DNA from: Triplophysa rosa
Taxonomy: Eukaryota; Chordata; Actinopteri; Cypriniformes; Nemacheilidae
DNA length: 64,000 bases
NCBI RefSeq assembly: GCF_024868665.1
Contig: NC_079904.1
Location: forward strand, 3,673,807-3,737,806
Direction of reading: 5' to 3'
Part shown: piece after piece, positions 36,736 through 48,459 of the stretch
How positions within the stretch are numbered: position 1 is the stretch's first letter
Layout: every line of letters starts with the position of its first letter
Translations under genes and position numbers: made by a program
The notes under the pieces: model-generated
What the model was told of the DNA's origin: nothing
What the model saw: only the letters and a program-made list of their open reading frames with translations
Databases searched by the model: none

Positions 36736-39413
36736 CCGCCAGCGATTGACATCTACCTGATACTGCACTCATATTCATATAAAGAAGCCATGTTGACAAG
36801 TTTTTGTAAGTTAGAGCAAAATCCACAAGATTGTAGTACCTTCATTGCCCTGTAAATGGCAATATTAATTATAAGATAGGTGCCATGCAAAATGTAATGT
36901 GTAACTGCATTAGTCATTACAAATGTAGTGGAGTAAAGAGTACATATACTTGTTCAAAAATGTAGTTAAGTAGAGAGTAAAAGTTGCTAATATCTTTAAT
37001 ACTCAGTACAACTACAAAGTAGCCAAAAAGATACTTAAGTAAAGTAACTAAGTACATTTACTCCAATACTTTACACCACTGTTGAAAAGGTTGTTTTTAA
37101 TCAGTTGAACAACTACTTAAACTCAAATGGATACCTGGACAATCTGGTGTCAGTGCTGGTGCTGCTAGATCTTAGTGCTGCATTTGACACTGTTGATCAT
37201 AACATACTTTTAGAGAGAATAGAAAACTGGGTCTGTCTTTCTGGGACGGTCCTCAAATGGTTCAGGTCATACTTAGATGGGAGAGGTTATTATGTGAGTT
37301 TAGGAGAGCATACGTCTAAGTGGACGTCAATGACATGCAGAGTCCCACATAGCTCAATTCTGGCGCCACTCTTGTTCAGCCTGTATATGCTCCCGCTGAG
37401 TCAATTAATGAAAAAGAAGCAAATAGCATATCACACCTATGCAGATGACACCCAGATTTACGTAGCCTTATCGCCAAATGACTACAGCCCCATAGACTCT
37501 CTCTGCCAATGCATTGATGAAATTAACACTTGGATGTGCCAAAACCTTATTCAGTTAAAGGTGGAGTGGTTGATTTGGAAAGGTGCTAACTTTAGCCTGC
37601 TAGCACTGAAATTATAATCCCACCCTCTATGCGATTCGCCATCCAAAGGCACGCCTCCTCCAAACACATGAATGTATTTGTAAATCCACGTAAAGAATTA
37701 CAAACTAAATCCATTAAATTCTTCTCGAAGCATGTACATACCTGTCCAAAAGAAAGAGAGCAACATGGTATCGTCTTTCAGACCCTTTGCCTGCCGGAGC
37801 TGTCTCCATCGTGTAAAAGCTGAACCGATGTTAATTCGAGTTTTTACTCTTTCATGATCCAGACGATTTTTCGTCACTGCTTTTTCAAAAACTTTCAAAA
37901 GACTTTCGTTTTGTAGATTTACTTGTTGTCAGTTCAGCAGGAAAGTTTGATTGTTGCTGATTGTCCGCCATTCTCCCTACATTGACACAGCGGACGTGAG
38001 CGCACTGATGACGTATGATGTCTGCGTGAACAGGGTGCGCAGTGGAATGCAAAATAATTTGGCTGAAAATGTGCACATGACCAGTCACAGCGTTCGGCCA
38101 GAACGTTTTGATTGGGCGAGCGTTTTTTGGTCCTACGCCTTTCACAGACGATGTATAATTATAAAAATATTATTTGACCACTATACTTCTTTGATTGCTA
38201 TCAGGATGTAAAGAGATTTCCAACCAACATGACAAAAAATGTTTCTGGACAGGATCACCCATCTTGCCATTAAACAAGGAGAAAACTGAAGTCATTGCAT
38301 TTGGAAACAAAGATGAAGTTCTCAAGGTGAATGCATACCTTGACTCTTGAGGTCAAACTATAAAAGTCAAGAATATTGGTGTGATTCTGGAGTCAGACCT
38401 TAGTTTCAGTAGTCATATTAAAGCGGTAACTAAATGAGCATACTACCATCTCAAAAACATTGCAAGAATTAGATGCTTTGTTTCCAGTCAAGACTTGTTG
38501 AAACTTGTTCATGCCTTTATTACCAGCAGGGTGGATTATTGCAATGGTCTTCATTGGGAAGACCATTAGATAGCTGCAGCTCATACAGAATGCTGCTGCC
38601 AGGATTCTGAATAGAACCAGAAAATCTGAGCATAATACTCCAGTTCTCAGGTCCTTACACTGGCTTCCAGTTACTTTTAGGATTGATTTTCAAGTACTAT
38701 TACTCGTTTATAAATCACTAAATTGCCTAGGACCGAAATACTGTACATTGCAGATATGCTCACTGAATATAAACCTAACAGACCACTTAGATCACTAGGA
38801 TCAAGTCAGTTAGATATACCAAGGGTTCAACCAGGGGAATCCACTTAGTAGCTGGAATCAGTTTCCAGAAGAGATCAAATGCAAAAGCATTAGCAACATT
38901 TTAATCCAAACTCATCTGTTTAGCTACATTTACTGAATGAGCACTATGTCCGAACTGACTGCACTGTATTTCATGTATAATCATTTTATTCTTAACTGTT
39001 TTAATTCATTTTAAATCATTTTTAAAGTTGTTAAATTCCTTGTTTTTATTGTTGTGATTATTTTAATATGATTATTTTAATTATTTTTATGTAAAGCACT
39101 TTGAATTACCATTGTGTGTGAAATGTGCTGTATAAATAAACTTGCCTTGCCTTGCCTTGCAATGGTTTGCAATAATTTAATGAACAAAATGCACGACCAT
39201 AATGTGAGAATGCCAGCCCAATACCAATTTAAGATTCATAAAGAATCATTTACTATCTTCAAAATCACTAAATATATCCTTCTTGTTTATCAAATTATTG
39301 CACTGACATGAAGAACAGTCCAAACAAATTTGCCTTTCATCTTCATTGAAGAAAAATCTTGGACATTCTACGGTTAAAAATTTTAATATTTTTCAAGTTT
39401 TTCTGTTCTTCAG

Positions 39414-39859
39414 GAACTGGTGCTGATGATTACCTGAAAGAAACCAGCGTAATTAGGTCTCTGCAACACTTTTTTTGGGTGGCCGGGTCAAGAAGCACGA
39501 GATGTGCGCTGGAAACATGAAACGGACAGTGGTCAGGTTAGAAAACATGCAGTTGTTGAAATTCCACAAATCTGATTGAACAACCTGACTGAAACATCAT
39601 CGCTAACAAATGTTGGTTATGCATATGTGCATTTTGTTTGCTCTCATTTAGTGACAGCGGCGGGCCTCTTGTATGCAAAGCACGGAACAAGTCTGTTCTT
39701 CAGGGAGTTACATCATGGAGTATTGGTTGTACTAAAGCCCTGAAAAACCTGGTGTGTTTGTCTGTCTCTAAGTTTGTTGAATGGATTGAGGAAAGCATGA
39801 AAGAAATCTCTGGAGCACATTTCCAAAACGGGAGTGATCATTTCCTGGCAGCAGTGTAG
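39414..39859 (+). pseudogene. Relic of the last two protease exons of a plasminogen-like gene
   Basis: 39414-39539 matches the penultimate protease exon (GTG..YLKETS, then HEMCAGN) but has lost bases around the VIENKIC segment. The last exon (from 39651) has tttagtgacagcgg where other copies have tttagggtgacagcgg, so the acceptor/first codon is damaged. It continues through SGGPLVCKA to a stop at 39857-39859 with an altered C-terminus. No upstream kringle or His/Asp exon lies nearby. Confidence 0.75.
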
Positions 39860-40106
39860 CCCTACAACTGAGTTTTCAAAACATGTTCGCTTTGCCTCTT
39901 AGTTTACTGTATCGAAATAAAAGATTATTATATTCTTTGTTTTGTTTAAAAAGTTGCTTTTAAACAACAAATGAACACTTTTAAAATTTTCGATTAAAAA
40001 AAGCTTCATGTGAAAGAAATGTAATGATATTCATTTAATACACATTCTGCTAAATAGTGTCGGGTTCAGAAAACACAGATTGACAAACATTTAATGAGCT
40101 GATCCA

Positions 40107-40195
40107 TGTCCTTGTTAGGATAATGATTGATAGATGACTGACTTAATAATCACATTCAAACGCTCAGTGCTCAGTTTACTTGTCAAAGCTCCAAC
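40107..40195 (+). promoter_or_regulatory. Conserved 5' flank/5' UTR of locus B
   Basis: Contains catgtccttgttaggataat, then gattgatagatgactgac and 'gctcagtttacttgtcaaag', matching the flanks of loci A and D directly before the start codon. Confidence 0.4.
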
Positions 40196-43100
40196 ATGCA
40201 GGTTCAAAAAACAGGTCTTTTATTTTGTATTTTTCTCTTCTCAAGTAAGTCCTCTAAGGAGTTATTTTATTATTTGTCCATTTCTGTTATTCTTCTTAAT
40301 ATACGTGTAAAGTAAATGAATGAATTATGTTTAACATTTATGATTATGCTTATTTTATCTTGATGTGAATAATTTGATGAATTATGTTCCCTCCAGTTTT
40401 CCTAATGGACTACACTGAAAGTGCAGGTAAGATGATGTTTGATGAAGTCTTACTGAAGGAATTTACAGTATGTCCATTCACATGATTTAAATTTCTTAAC
40501 ATCCAATACTTCGTTTACATTAAAAAAATAGAGTTTATGGTAATATTCTAGGCACAGCAGCAAGAAAAAATATATCCAGTCAATTTCCTGAATCAACATA
40601 AGTAACTAAATAAATGATGTCACAATGCCATAGAAGAACAATTTTTGCCTAAAATGTTCCATAAAGAACTTTTAACATCTGGAAAAAAACATTCTGTTTA
40701 AAAAATATATTATTCTATGGCATCACTGTGAAGTAGTGGAGTACATATTTTTTACCCAAAATTCAACCAAAGTGCAAACATAAGCTATTTGCAACCATGC
40801 ACTAATATTTTTATGTATGTAGTTTATTTTCTCATGATCTTGAATAAACAAAATGTATCGCTTACAGTAGTCATTTCAAAATTGCAATGAACTGTATACA
40901 CTGCTGATGAAACATTTACAATCACTAACTCACTTATAAACATTTTTATACAATATTCTACACTTTACAAAAAGAGTAAACTCATCAAAATGATGGAATA
41001 ATGCAAATATCAGAATTAGGGTATATAAAAAAATCTAAAATATGCTTTGAATTTGCAGAATGTTTTCTTGTCCTTTTATGAATATATTGAAGGAGTTCCC
41101 ATCTATGCTGGGCTCTTATTGGCTGCTTTTTCTTAATAGTTTAGTCAAAGTAATCCATTACAAACATTTTTAAGAAAATTTAAACTCAATATACAAAATA
41201 TACAAGAGCAGATTCAAGAGTACGAGTTGTGAGTGAATCATTGTTTGCCTTTTTCTGTCTTATTTTCTCATGATTATGACTTAAATGTTTTGCGATTGCA
41301 AAATTAATGTTTCTGGATCTTGTATTTTCTGTTTGTCAATCTATTTCCAAAAGGTATCCATTTATTTGGCATCTCTCAAACATTATTCTACAACCTCAAA
41401 ATATCTGAATTAGTGTAGTGATGAAAATAAAGTGAAACATGCAATTAGCACAGAAAATAAGACAGACAATGACTTGCTCACATCTCATACTCTTGAATCT
41501 GCTCTTGTATACATGCAGAAGATTGTATGCACAGCAGAGGAGACGACTACAGAGGCAAGATCTCCACCACTGAGAGTGGACACACCTGCCAACGCTGGGA
41601 CTCTGATCCACAAAATGCATTCAAGCCGTCAGCGTGAGAAACTAGCATTTACTTACTGAGCATTTATGAAATATTGTCCACTTAGTACAAGTAAACAAAA
41701 TGTGTGTTTTGTAGTTTTCCTGAGAAGAACTTGGAGGAGAACTATTGTAGGAACCCTGATGGAGAGCTCAGGCCCTGGTGCTATTCCCCAAATCCATCCA
41801 AACGCTGGGAGTTCTGCTCTATTCCTCGATGCAGTAAGATTCACTCCTGTCAGCCTGAAATCATTGTGTCAATTATTCAGTACATCAATTATTGATCATC
41901 TTTTTCTTGTAGGAACTGAAATTGTACCAGAGCTCACCTGTATGACTGGTGATGGAAGCTCTTACAGGGGAACTATTTCTGTGACCAGATCAGGGGAAAC
42001 TTGCCAGAAATGGACATCTCAAACTCCTCACAGGCATAACAAAACTCCAGAGAACTATCCGTTCAAGTAAGCATTAAAGGGTTTAGTTCACCAAAGAATC
42101 TTGAGTTACTCTCCCTCAAGTCGTTCCACAACTTTGTCTTCGGTACACAAATTAAGATTTTGATGGGGTCCATGGGCTTTCTGATCGCCTCATTAACAGC
42201 AACGCAATGTACACTCAAAGCGCAAAAAATTAGCAAAGACACTGTTAAACTAGTTTTGTCTCCGATGCGTCAACGAGAGGAAATTGTTTAATAAAGTCAT
42301 TTTCTTATTGCTCACAAAAAGTATTCTCGTCGCTTCATAAAATGAAGTTTGAACCACTAGAGTCACAGGAACTATTTTAATTTTGTACGCTGACATTAAA
42401 CCACAAAAGAATACACAAATAATGTCAGAATTTATGACCTATTGCTTTAATTTTAAAAATCATTTCATTTCAGAGGTCTTGTAGAGAACTACTGCAGGAA
42501 CCCTGATGATGACAGAACACCCTGGTGTATCACCACAGACCCTGAGACCCGCTGGGAATACTGCAATGTGCCCAGATGTCAAGGTCAAGCTAAACCTTGT
42601 CTGTACTGAAGGAAATAAAATAAGATTTGGCTACAGTATATAAGATATATGACATAAATATTATTTCTGTTTAATCAGATGGTTTGAAATGTGGACAAGC
42701 AGAAACAGAACCTAAGGAGTGCTTATGGCGTATTGTTGGGGGATGTGTTTCTCATCCACACTCCTGGCCCTGGCAGATCAGTCTTAGAGTCAGGTACACA
42801 AACGTTCCTCCTGTGTGTGTATACTGTGTATACAATACTGTTACATAATAATTAGGGCTGTAAATGTAACACACGTTATCCCATGCTAATCATTTTTTTT
42901 AGATTAACACGTTAAAATTATTTAACGCAATTAATACAGCAACTTTGTCTAGCGTTTCATTATATAATCACACACTTATTGAGATAAAGACCAACACAAC
43001 ACGGTCCTGTCTGTCTGGTGTATACACGCAGCATTCGTGAAACTCCGTCAGGTTGCAAAAGGTACTGATGCGCTATCTGACAGATTCTATTTCATGCTTG

Positions 43101-45073
43101 AATGAACACACATTTTGGTATTTTCGTAAACACAACGAGTTAAATAAAGTCTTAAATGAATGCAAAGAGTTGGGAAACGCGTCAGATCTGTGTATCTCTT
43201 AAAGGGGCCGCGTTCTTAAACCTGATGCCGTGACTCCTGTCACTAATGTTAACGTTAAAGAACAAAAGAAGAAATCAATGTGGTTTGTAGCTTTAATGAG
43301 GATTCTATTTAATTTAGAAGTAAAGACTGTAAAGTGTTTGAGAACTTCATTAAATTTCTGTATATTTCCTACCTGTTAGACAGTAAGATATTATAATGGG
43401 TTTGATTAGTAGAAAAATGTCTCAATTTAATAAAGACATTAGTTGCAGTACTAATATTAGAATGTTGGCTTTCATTCAAAAAATAATGCTGTTAAAAATA
43501 TGAGTTGTTTCTACATTAATTTGGAGATTAAATGTGAAATTATTAGAATGTAAAAGTATATTTAAAGATATGAATTATGTTATGTGCGATTAATCACAGA
43601 AAAAAATGTGATGAATTAATCACAATTAGTTATTTTTTTCATCGATCTGATATTGAAAATAAAACAGCTATCGACCAATCAGAATAAAGGACTGGAACTA
43701 ACTGTTTTATAAAAGATGTTAATACCTGTAAATTACACCACGAAAAGATTTTAACAGTTTACCGTTTTCTGTCATAGTCACGACAAATCTCATTGCTGCG
43801 GTGGAACTCTGATCGATCCGCAGTGGGTTCTAACCGCAGCCCATTGTATTGATGGGTGAGTGGTTAAAGACAAAGGTTTGAAAACAACTGATAGATTTGG
43901 AAGTTTAGACCAGTAAATGATTAAATGTTTACCTATTACGACACAGGTGTCCAAGTCCTTTTAAGATCTTCCTTGGAACCCACACAGAATGTGGGGATGA
44001 ACCATCCAAACAGGAACGAGATGTTTCTAAGATAGTTAAGACACCATCTGGAGCTGACATTGCACTTATAAAGTTAGACAGGTAAGAGAGTTCACTGTTA
44101 TCTATTATTGATGTCTGTAACAGTGGTGTAGCCATTACAAATTAAAACGAACATTGATAAGGTGAGATACAGGTGAGCTACTGTAACCGTTTATTGGATG
44201 ATAAAATCTCCAATCCATGTTTAAAGGCCTAGCACTAGTTAGGCAGAAAATACTGGACACGCTTCACTTTAAAGAGTTATTTCACCTTCCAAATATGTTT
44301 TGTGTAAATGTAATTTATAAATGTTAAAAAGGGTCAAAACCAAATTTAGAGCCAAACACTGTGTCTACACTGGACGCGATCGGTTATTTTTAATGACATC
44401 AAGAAGGCAAACTCACAATGAAGTGTCTTATTTTAGGCCCGCAGTAATAAATGATCAGGTATCGCTTGCTTGTCTGCCAGAAAAGGACTATATTGTACCA
44501 CATGGTACTGAATGCTTTATAACAGGCTGGGGCGAGACAAAGGGTAGGTGATTTTACAAGCCAAACAGATTTCAACAAATTTATACTTCATTTTACTTAA
44601 ACGATTAAATGCTGAAGTTTCAAGCTTTTTTGTTCTTCAGGAACTGGCGGACAGGGTTACCTGAAAGAAGCCGGCGTACCAATAATTGAGAATAAAATCT
44701 GCAACAATCCGTCGTTTTTGAAAGGCCGCATAAAGGATCACGAGATGTGCGCCGGACACATAGAGGGCGGAATAGACACTTGTCAGGTTAGAAACATGCA
44801 CCAAAGTCTATATCCTACAAATGTGCATAAACAACGACTTATGAATTGTAACCAGTTTAACCCAGTGGTGAAATTTTACACCTCATCTGCATTTTGTTCT
44901 CACAAATTTAGGGTGACAGTGGCGGTCCTCTCGTCTGCAAAGCACAGAATAAGTTTGTTCTTCAAGGAGTGACATCATGGGGTCTCGGCTGTGCTCAAGC
45001 CATGAAACCTGGGGTGTACGTCCGCGTCTCTAAATTCGTCAACTGGATTGAACAAACCCTGAAAGAAAACTGA
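40196..45073 (+). CDS. Plasminogen-like locus B: two kringles and a trypsin-like protease
   Basis: Exons: 40196-40244, 40397-40426 (signal peptide [16 protein letters not shown]); K2-type 41519-41633/41715-41833; K3-type 41913-42066/42474-42598; protease 42679-42793, 43778-43855, 43947-44081, 44437-44543, 44641-44786, 44912-45073 (TGA 45071). All phases match: 444 aa. Cleavage site CLWR|IVGG; His in LTAAHC, Asp in GADIAL, Ser in GDSGGPL, specificity Asp in IDTCQ. Binding-type acidic pairs: DGE in the first kringle, DDD in the second. Oddities: the extra K2 Cys is Ser (CMHS) and the K3 partner Cys is Phe (NYPFK); three additional Cys occur in the protease (HCCGG, GCPSPF, TECGD); a 9-nt deletion lies at the start of the K3-type exon. 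There is no PAN domain. It looks intact, a mini-plasminogen. Substrate unknown. PolyA signal near 45114. Confidence 0.85.
42850..43650. mobile_element. MITE-like repeat in the protease intron of locus B
   Basis: 'ttagggctgtaaatgtaaca' and 'taacgcaattaa' near the left are mirrored by 'gtgcgattaatcacag' and 'aattaatcacaattag' near the right, as in common fish hAT MITEs. It accounts for the long intron between 42793 and 43778. Boundaries are approximate. Confidence 0.5.
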
Positions 45074-45129
45074 TTAATCTTAAACACAACTGTATGCTGT
45101 GCTGTGGAATTAAAATAAAATAAAATTAT

Positions 45130-45780
45130 TACGAAACTGCTCATATTGTATATGCACAAGTGATATGCACAAGGCTCACATGTGCCAGTCAGATAAGCTT
45201 CCGTCTCTCAACTATGGTTTTCTCCATTCAATTGTCCAGTTAGACCGGATGTATACGCTTGTCAGGTCAATGCCCTAGCTCCGTTCACTTCACAGAACAG
45301 TTGCGGAGACTATAGAAGCAGTTAGGCATGTAGCGCTCCCTGTATGCTGATTTGTCTAACATACAGTATATCAGACCTTGATAATAAATAAATAGTTTGT
45401 TTTCCCTATTTTTACATCTCCCAGTAAACCATGAACAAATCAGACAACATATGCTACTGTTGCTTTTGGTAAATAAAATGAATGCTGATTTTTGAAAATT
45501 GCTGAAAATTGATGTGTGGCGTGAGAGTCACACAGTAAAATCGCCAGTGTTAAAAAAGGTCAAACTGGCGATTTTGCTGTGCAGAGAAAAGCATGAGTGC
45601 AGCCCTGAGTAGATATGATTTACGACACACATAATATTACATTATATATAAAGATGATAAACACAAAATGTTGTATTATTTGTGATTATTGACTAATAAT
45701 AGATTTTACCACATTAAAAAGAATTGAAAGGTTTGGAGGTTTAGACCAGCAGTGTTGCTTTTAAAGCAAATTATTAAATG
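45130..45780. other. Spacer between locus B and the protease relic C
   Basis: No kringle, activation-site or His exon seen. A short inverted pair (gtaaaatcgccagtgtt / actggcgattttgctgtg, 45535-45580) is the only structure noticed. Confidence 0.4.
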
Positions 45781-45791
45781 TTCACTTACTA

Positions 45792-48278
45792 TAGATCTGA
45801 AAGCCAGTACGGTTTTGGAATCCACACAGAAGGCATGGGTCTAGGAGTCATGCTTCCCAAATACAAGATCTTACTTGGAATCCATTCAGAACGTGCGGTT
45901 GAACCATCCAAACAGGAACGAGATGTTTCTAAGATAATTATGGGACCATCTGGAACTGACATTGCTCTTCTTAAATTAAACAGGTTAAGTTGTTCACTGT
46001 TGTCCTCTTTAAAAGTGGTTTAAGAATAATAAATTAAAATGAACATTATTGTCAGACAAGGTTATTTAAAGGCTAAATTCCACGTTTAATTTATTGGATG
46101 ATTAGTGTAAAAGACTGGCATTAGTTGAGCAGAAAATAGAATACATGCTTCACAAAGAATTATGTGACATCCTGAGTGTGTTCTGTGAATAAACTAAATG
46201 CAATCTACGAACCTGTGAATCTTAATTCACGAGTTCACCTTGCATATAATAACTACAGATGGGGGACGGATATTATGCGTATTTGGCATGCTGTCCCGGC
46301 GAGAGGGCTCCGAGCTCAGTGGTTCCTCCGAACTCGGACCGCCCGCCCCTTGTCCGGGGAGAGGGCCCCGGGTCCGGTGTGTGCCCGGACTCAGGTTGTT
46401 CCCCCCTGTTATGCTGCGTTAAAATAGGCTGATGGTGAGGAGTTGGGGTGGTGGAGGGATGCTGCAAAAATGTAGAGAGAATGAGGTTAAGGCGTCTTGT
46501 CTAGGGGTTTTTATCCCGGGCTAAAAGATTATTGGTGAGATTGGTTATTGGAAGCCAGGCTGGTTAGTTATCTTATTGTGAGATTGTTCATGGAAAGCCA
46601 GCCGGGTTAATTATCTGAATGGTGAGATTGGTCATTGCAAGCCAGTCGGGTAATCCTCCCGAACTTTGTTAATAAAACATCATTAAGAGAGTCTAAGCCA
46701 TATTCACAGCATAACTTGATTTTTCAAACTCACAAAGAAGTGTCTTATTTTAGGCCTGCAGTAATAAATGATAAGGTATCACTCGCTTGTCTACCAGAAA
46801 AGGACTATATTGTACTACATGGTACTGAATGCTTTGTGACAGGCTGGGGAAATACACTGTGTAGGTGACTTTAACAAGTATCGCAAAATTGAATCTTTAT
46901 CAAATATATTTGTATATTTTACCCAAAATTTCATATCACTTACTTACGTTCTTCTGTGGAACACAAAGGGATGCTTTTTGTATCTCTTCAGCACAACAGA
47001 TAGGGACTGGAGTTGTTTTAAAAAAAATAATAATAAATAAACAACTGACTGATACTTCACTACAACATAAGACTTTCAGATTTGTGTGGACTGTAGGTCC
47101 ATAATCTTTTCTAGTTTGTCCTATGAATAATTGGCGCTAAAATCTAGCTTGCGATCACCATTCACTTTCATTATATGGAACAGAAAATCTTAAACATTTT
47201 GCTATTAAAAACTATTTGTGTTCCACCGAACCATAGAAATGCACTTGCTTTTCATTACATTTGATTTTTTTGTTGAATTACCTGTTTTTCATTCTTCAGG
47301 AACTGGTGGACAGGGTTACCTGAAAGAAACCAGTGTCCCAGTAATTGAGAATAAAATCTGCAACAGTCCATCATTTTTGGATGGTCGTGTGAAGGAGCAC
47401 AAGATGTGTGCCGGAAACATAGAAGGTGGAACAGATGCTTGTAGGTTAGAAAACGTTGAAACGTCTAAATTCCACGAATCTGGTTTTGAACCATGAGCCA
47501 CGACACTACAAAAGATCAGCAAGTGATCTTGTTTTTAACATTGACAGAAACAGACATATTAGGTCTCTGTCACTTTAAGACTTAATGCTGATAGCATCCA
47601 CTGATTCCATTCACTTAAAAAAAGACTTTGTGTCTTTGACAGAACATGAAGTGTACAAACGTCCAGTAGTAGGTGAAGGAGAACTTAGCTCTGTACTTGT
47701 GCCAGACAGTGTTTATGTGCACGCGCTCATGTCAGAAGAACAGTGTGCAAGTAAAATAGCTTGAAAGCTTAAACTTGTAAGGATTTCATTCACATTTGTG
47801 ATGATGAATTACTTCTATGTGATGATAGGTCGCGCTGCATCTAAGGACTGAAGCACTCAGCTATAGAATATACACTGTGCCATGATTTAACAGTCTTTCT
47901 GCAGAAGCAACAAGAAAAATGCTCATTTGCTGGTCACACACACAAGTCGTAAAAAATGCTTCAGTGTGGCTTGCATGACCATTAACAAAGTTAGAGAACA
48001 TTCAGCCCCAATATACAATAGCTGGTCACCCAATTTGGCATTATCAACAAGTATATACAAAAGTATCAAAATTGTAAAACTTGACTGATGGTTTATGCAT
48101 TGTGTTCTCTCTCATTTAGGGTGACAGCGGTGGTCCTCTTGTCTGCAAAGCCCAGAACAAGTTTGTTGTTCAGGGAGTGACATCATGGGGTATTGGCTGT
48201 GCAAATGCCATGAAACCTGGAGTGTACGTCTGTGTCTCTAAGTTTGTTGAATGGATAGAACACAGCATAAAAGGTTAA
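45792..48278 (+). pseudogene. Protease-only plasminogen-like relic (locus C)
   Basis: Four protease exons remain: 45792-45983 (Asp exon, [10 protein letters not shown], with a longer 5' part), 46754-46860, 47300-47444, and 48120-48278 (GDSGGPL, stop TAA 48276). The signal peptide, kringles, activation site and His exon are absent. Exon 47300-47444 is 145 nt where every other copy has 146: the codon after DAC reads tgtag instead of tgtcag, so the serine exon falls out of frame. Two exons also lie around a GC-rich insertion. Confidence 0.8.
46250..46690. repeat. GC-rich insertion with a 3-unit minisatellite
   Basis: 46260-46420 is markedly GC-rich. 46531-46655 holds three imperfect copies of a unit of about 43 bp beginning gtgagattggt(t/c)att and containing agccagnc(t/g)ggt. 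It ends in aataaaacatc. It looks like the 3' part of a retroelement, family not recognised. Confidence 0.5.
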
Positions 48279-48459
48279 TGTGAAATGCAAACATACGCTC
48301 GCCAACTGACGTATATGAATGAAAAGATTTAAAATTGTAAGTTGAAATGACTTGTTGAACTGTTTTGATTAAACTTCCAAATTTGAGACAGTGTGTAATT
48401 GTGCATGTAATTATTTTGTGTGCATCTGGTAAATGAACAAACATTCATTAGGCAATATG

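Larger units (their letters stand above)
34704..37081. mobile_element. hAT-like element inserted in the LINE, with nested repeats
   Basis: Ends cagaggtgtaaagagtac and gtactttacaccactg in inverted relation. The 8-bp duplication ttgaaaag sits at 34696-34703 and 37082-37089 and falls inside LINE coding sequence. It contains the MITE at 34899-35355 and an inverted pair at about 35690-35780 and 36655-36735. No intact transposase was seen. Confidence 0.8.
34640..39165 (+). mobile_element. L2/Rex1-like LINE split by later insertions
   Basis: Reverse-transcriptase text starts with NYRPISNLPFIGKIIEK (34653-34703). It resumes at 37090 with FDTVDHNILLERI, HTYADDTQIYVAL (37430-37475), and then after another interruption (about 37560-38250) TEVIAFGNK, IKVKNIGVILESDLSF and VDYCNGL. 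It ends in a cttgc microsatellite tail at 39143-39162. Stops occur in the C-terminal part. It is inactive. Confidence 0.75.

Noticed and set aside
46176..46427. GC-rich open frames in locus C
   Set aside because: They lie in a retroelement-like insertion and lack splice context or homology.
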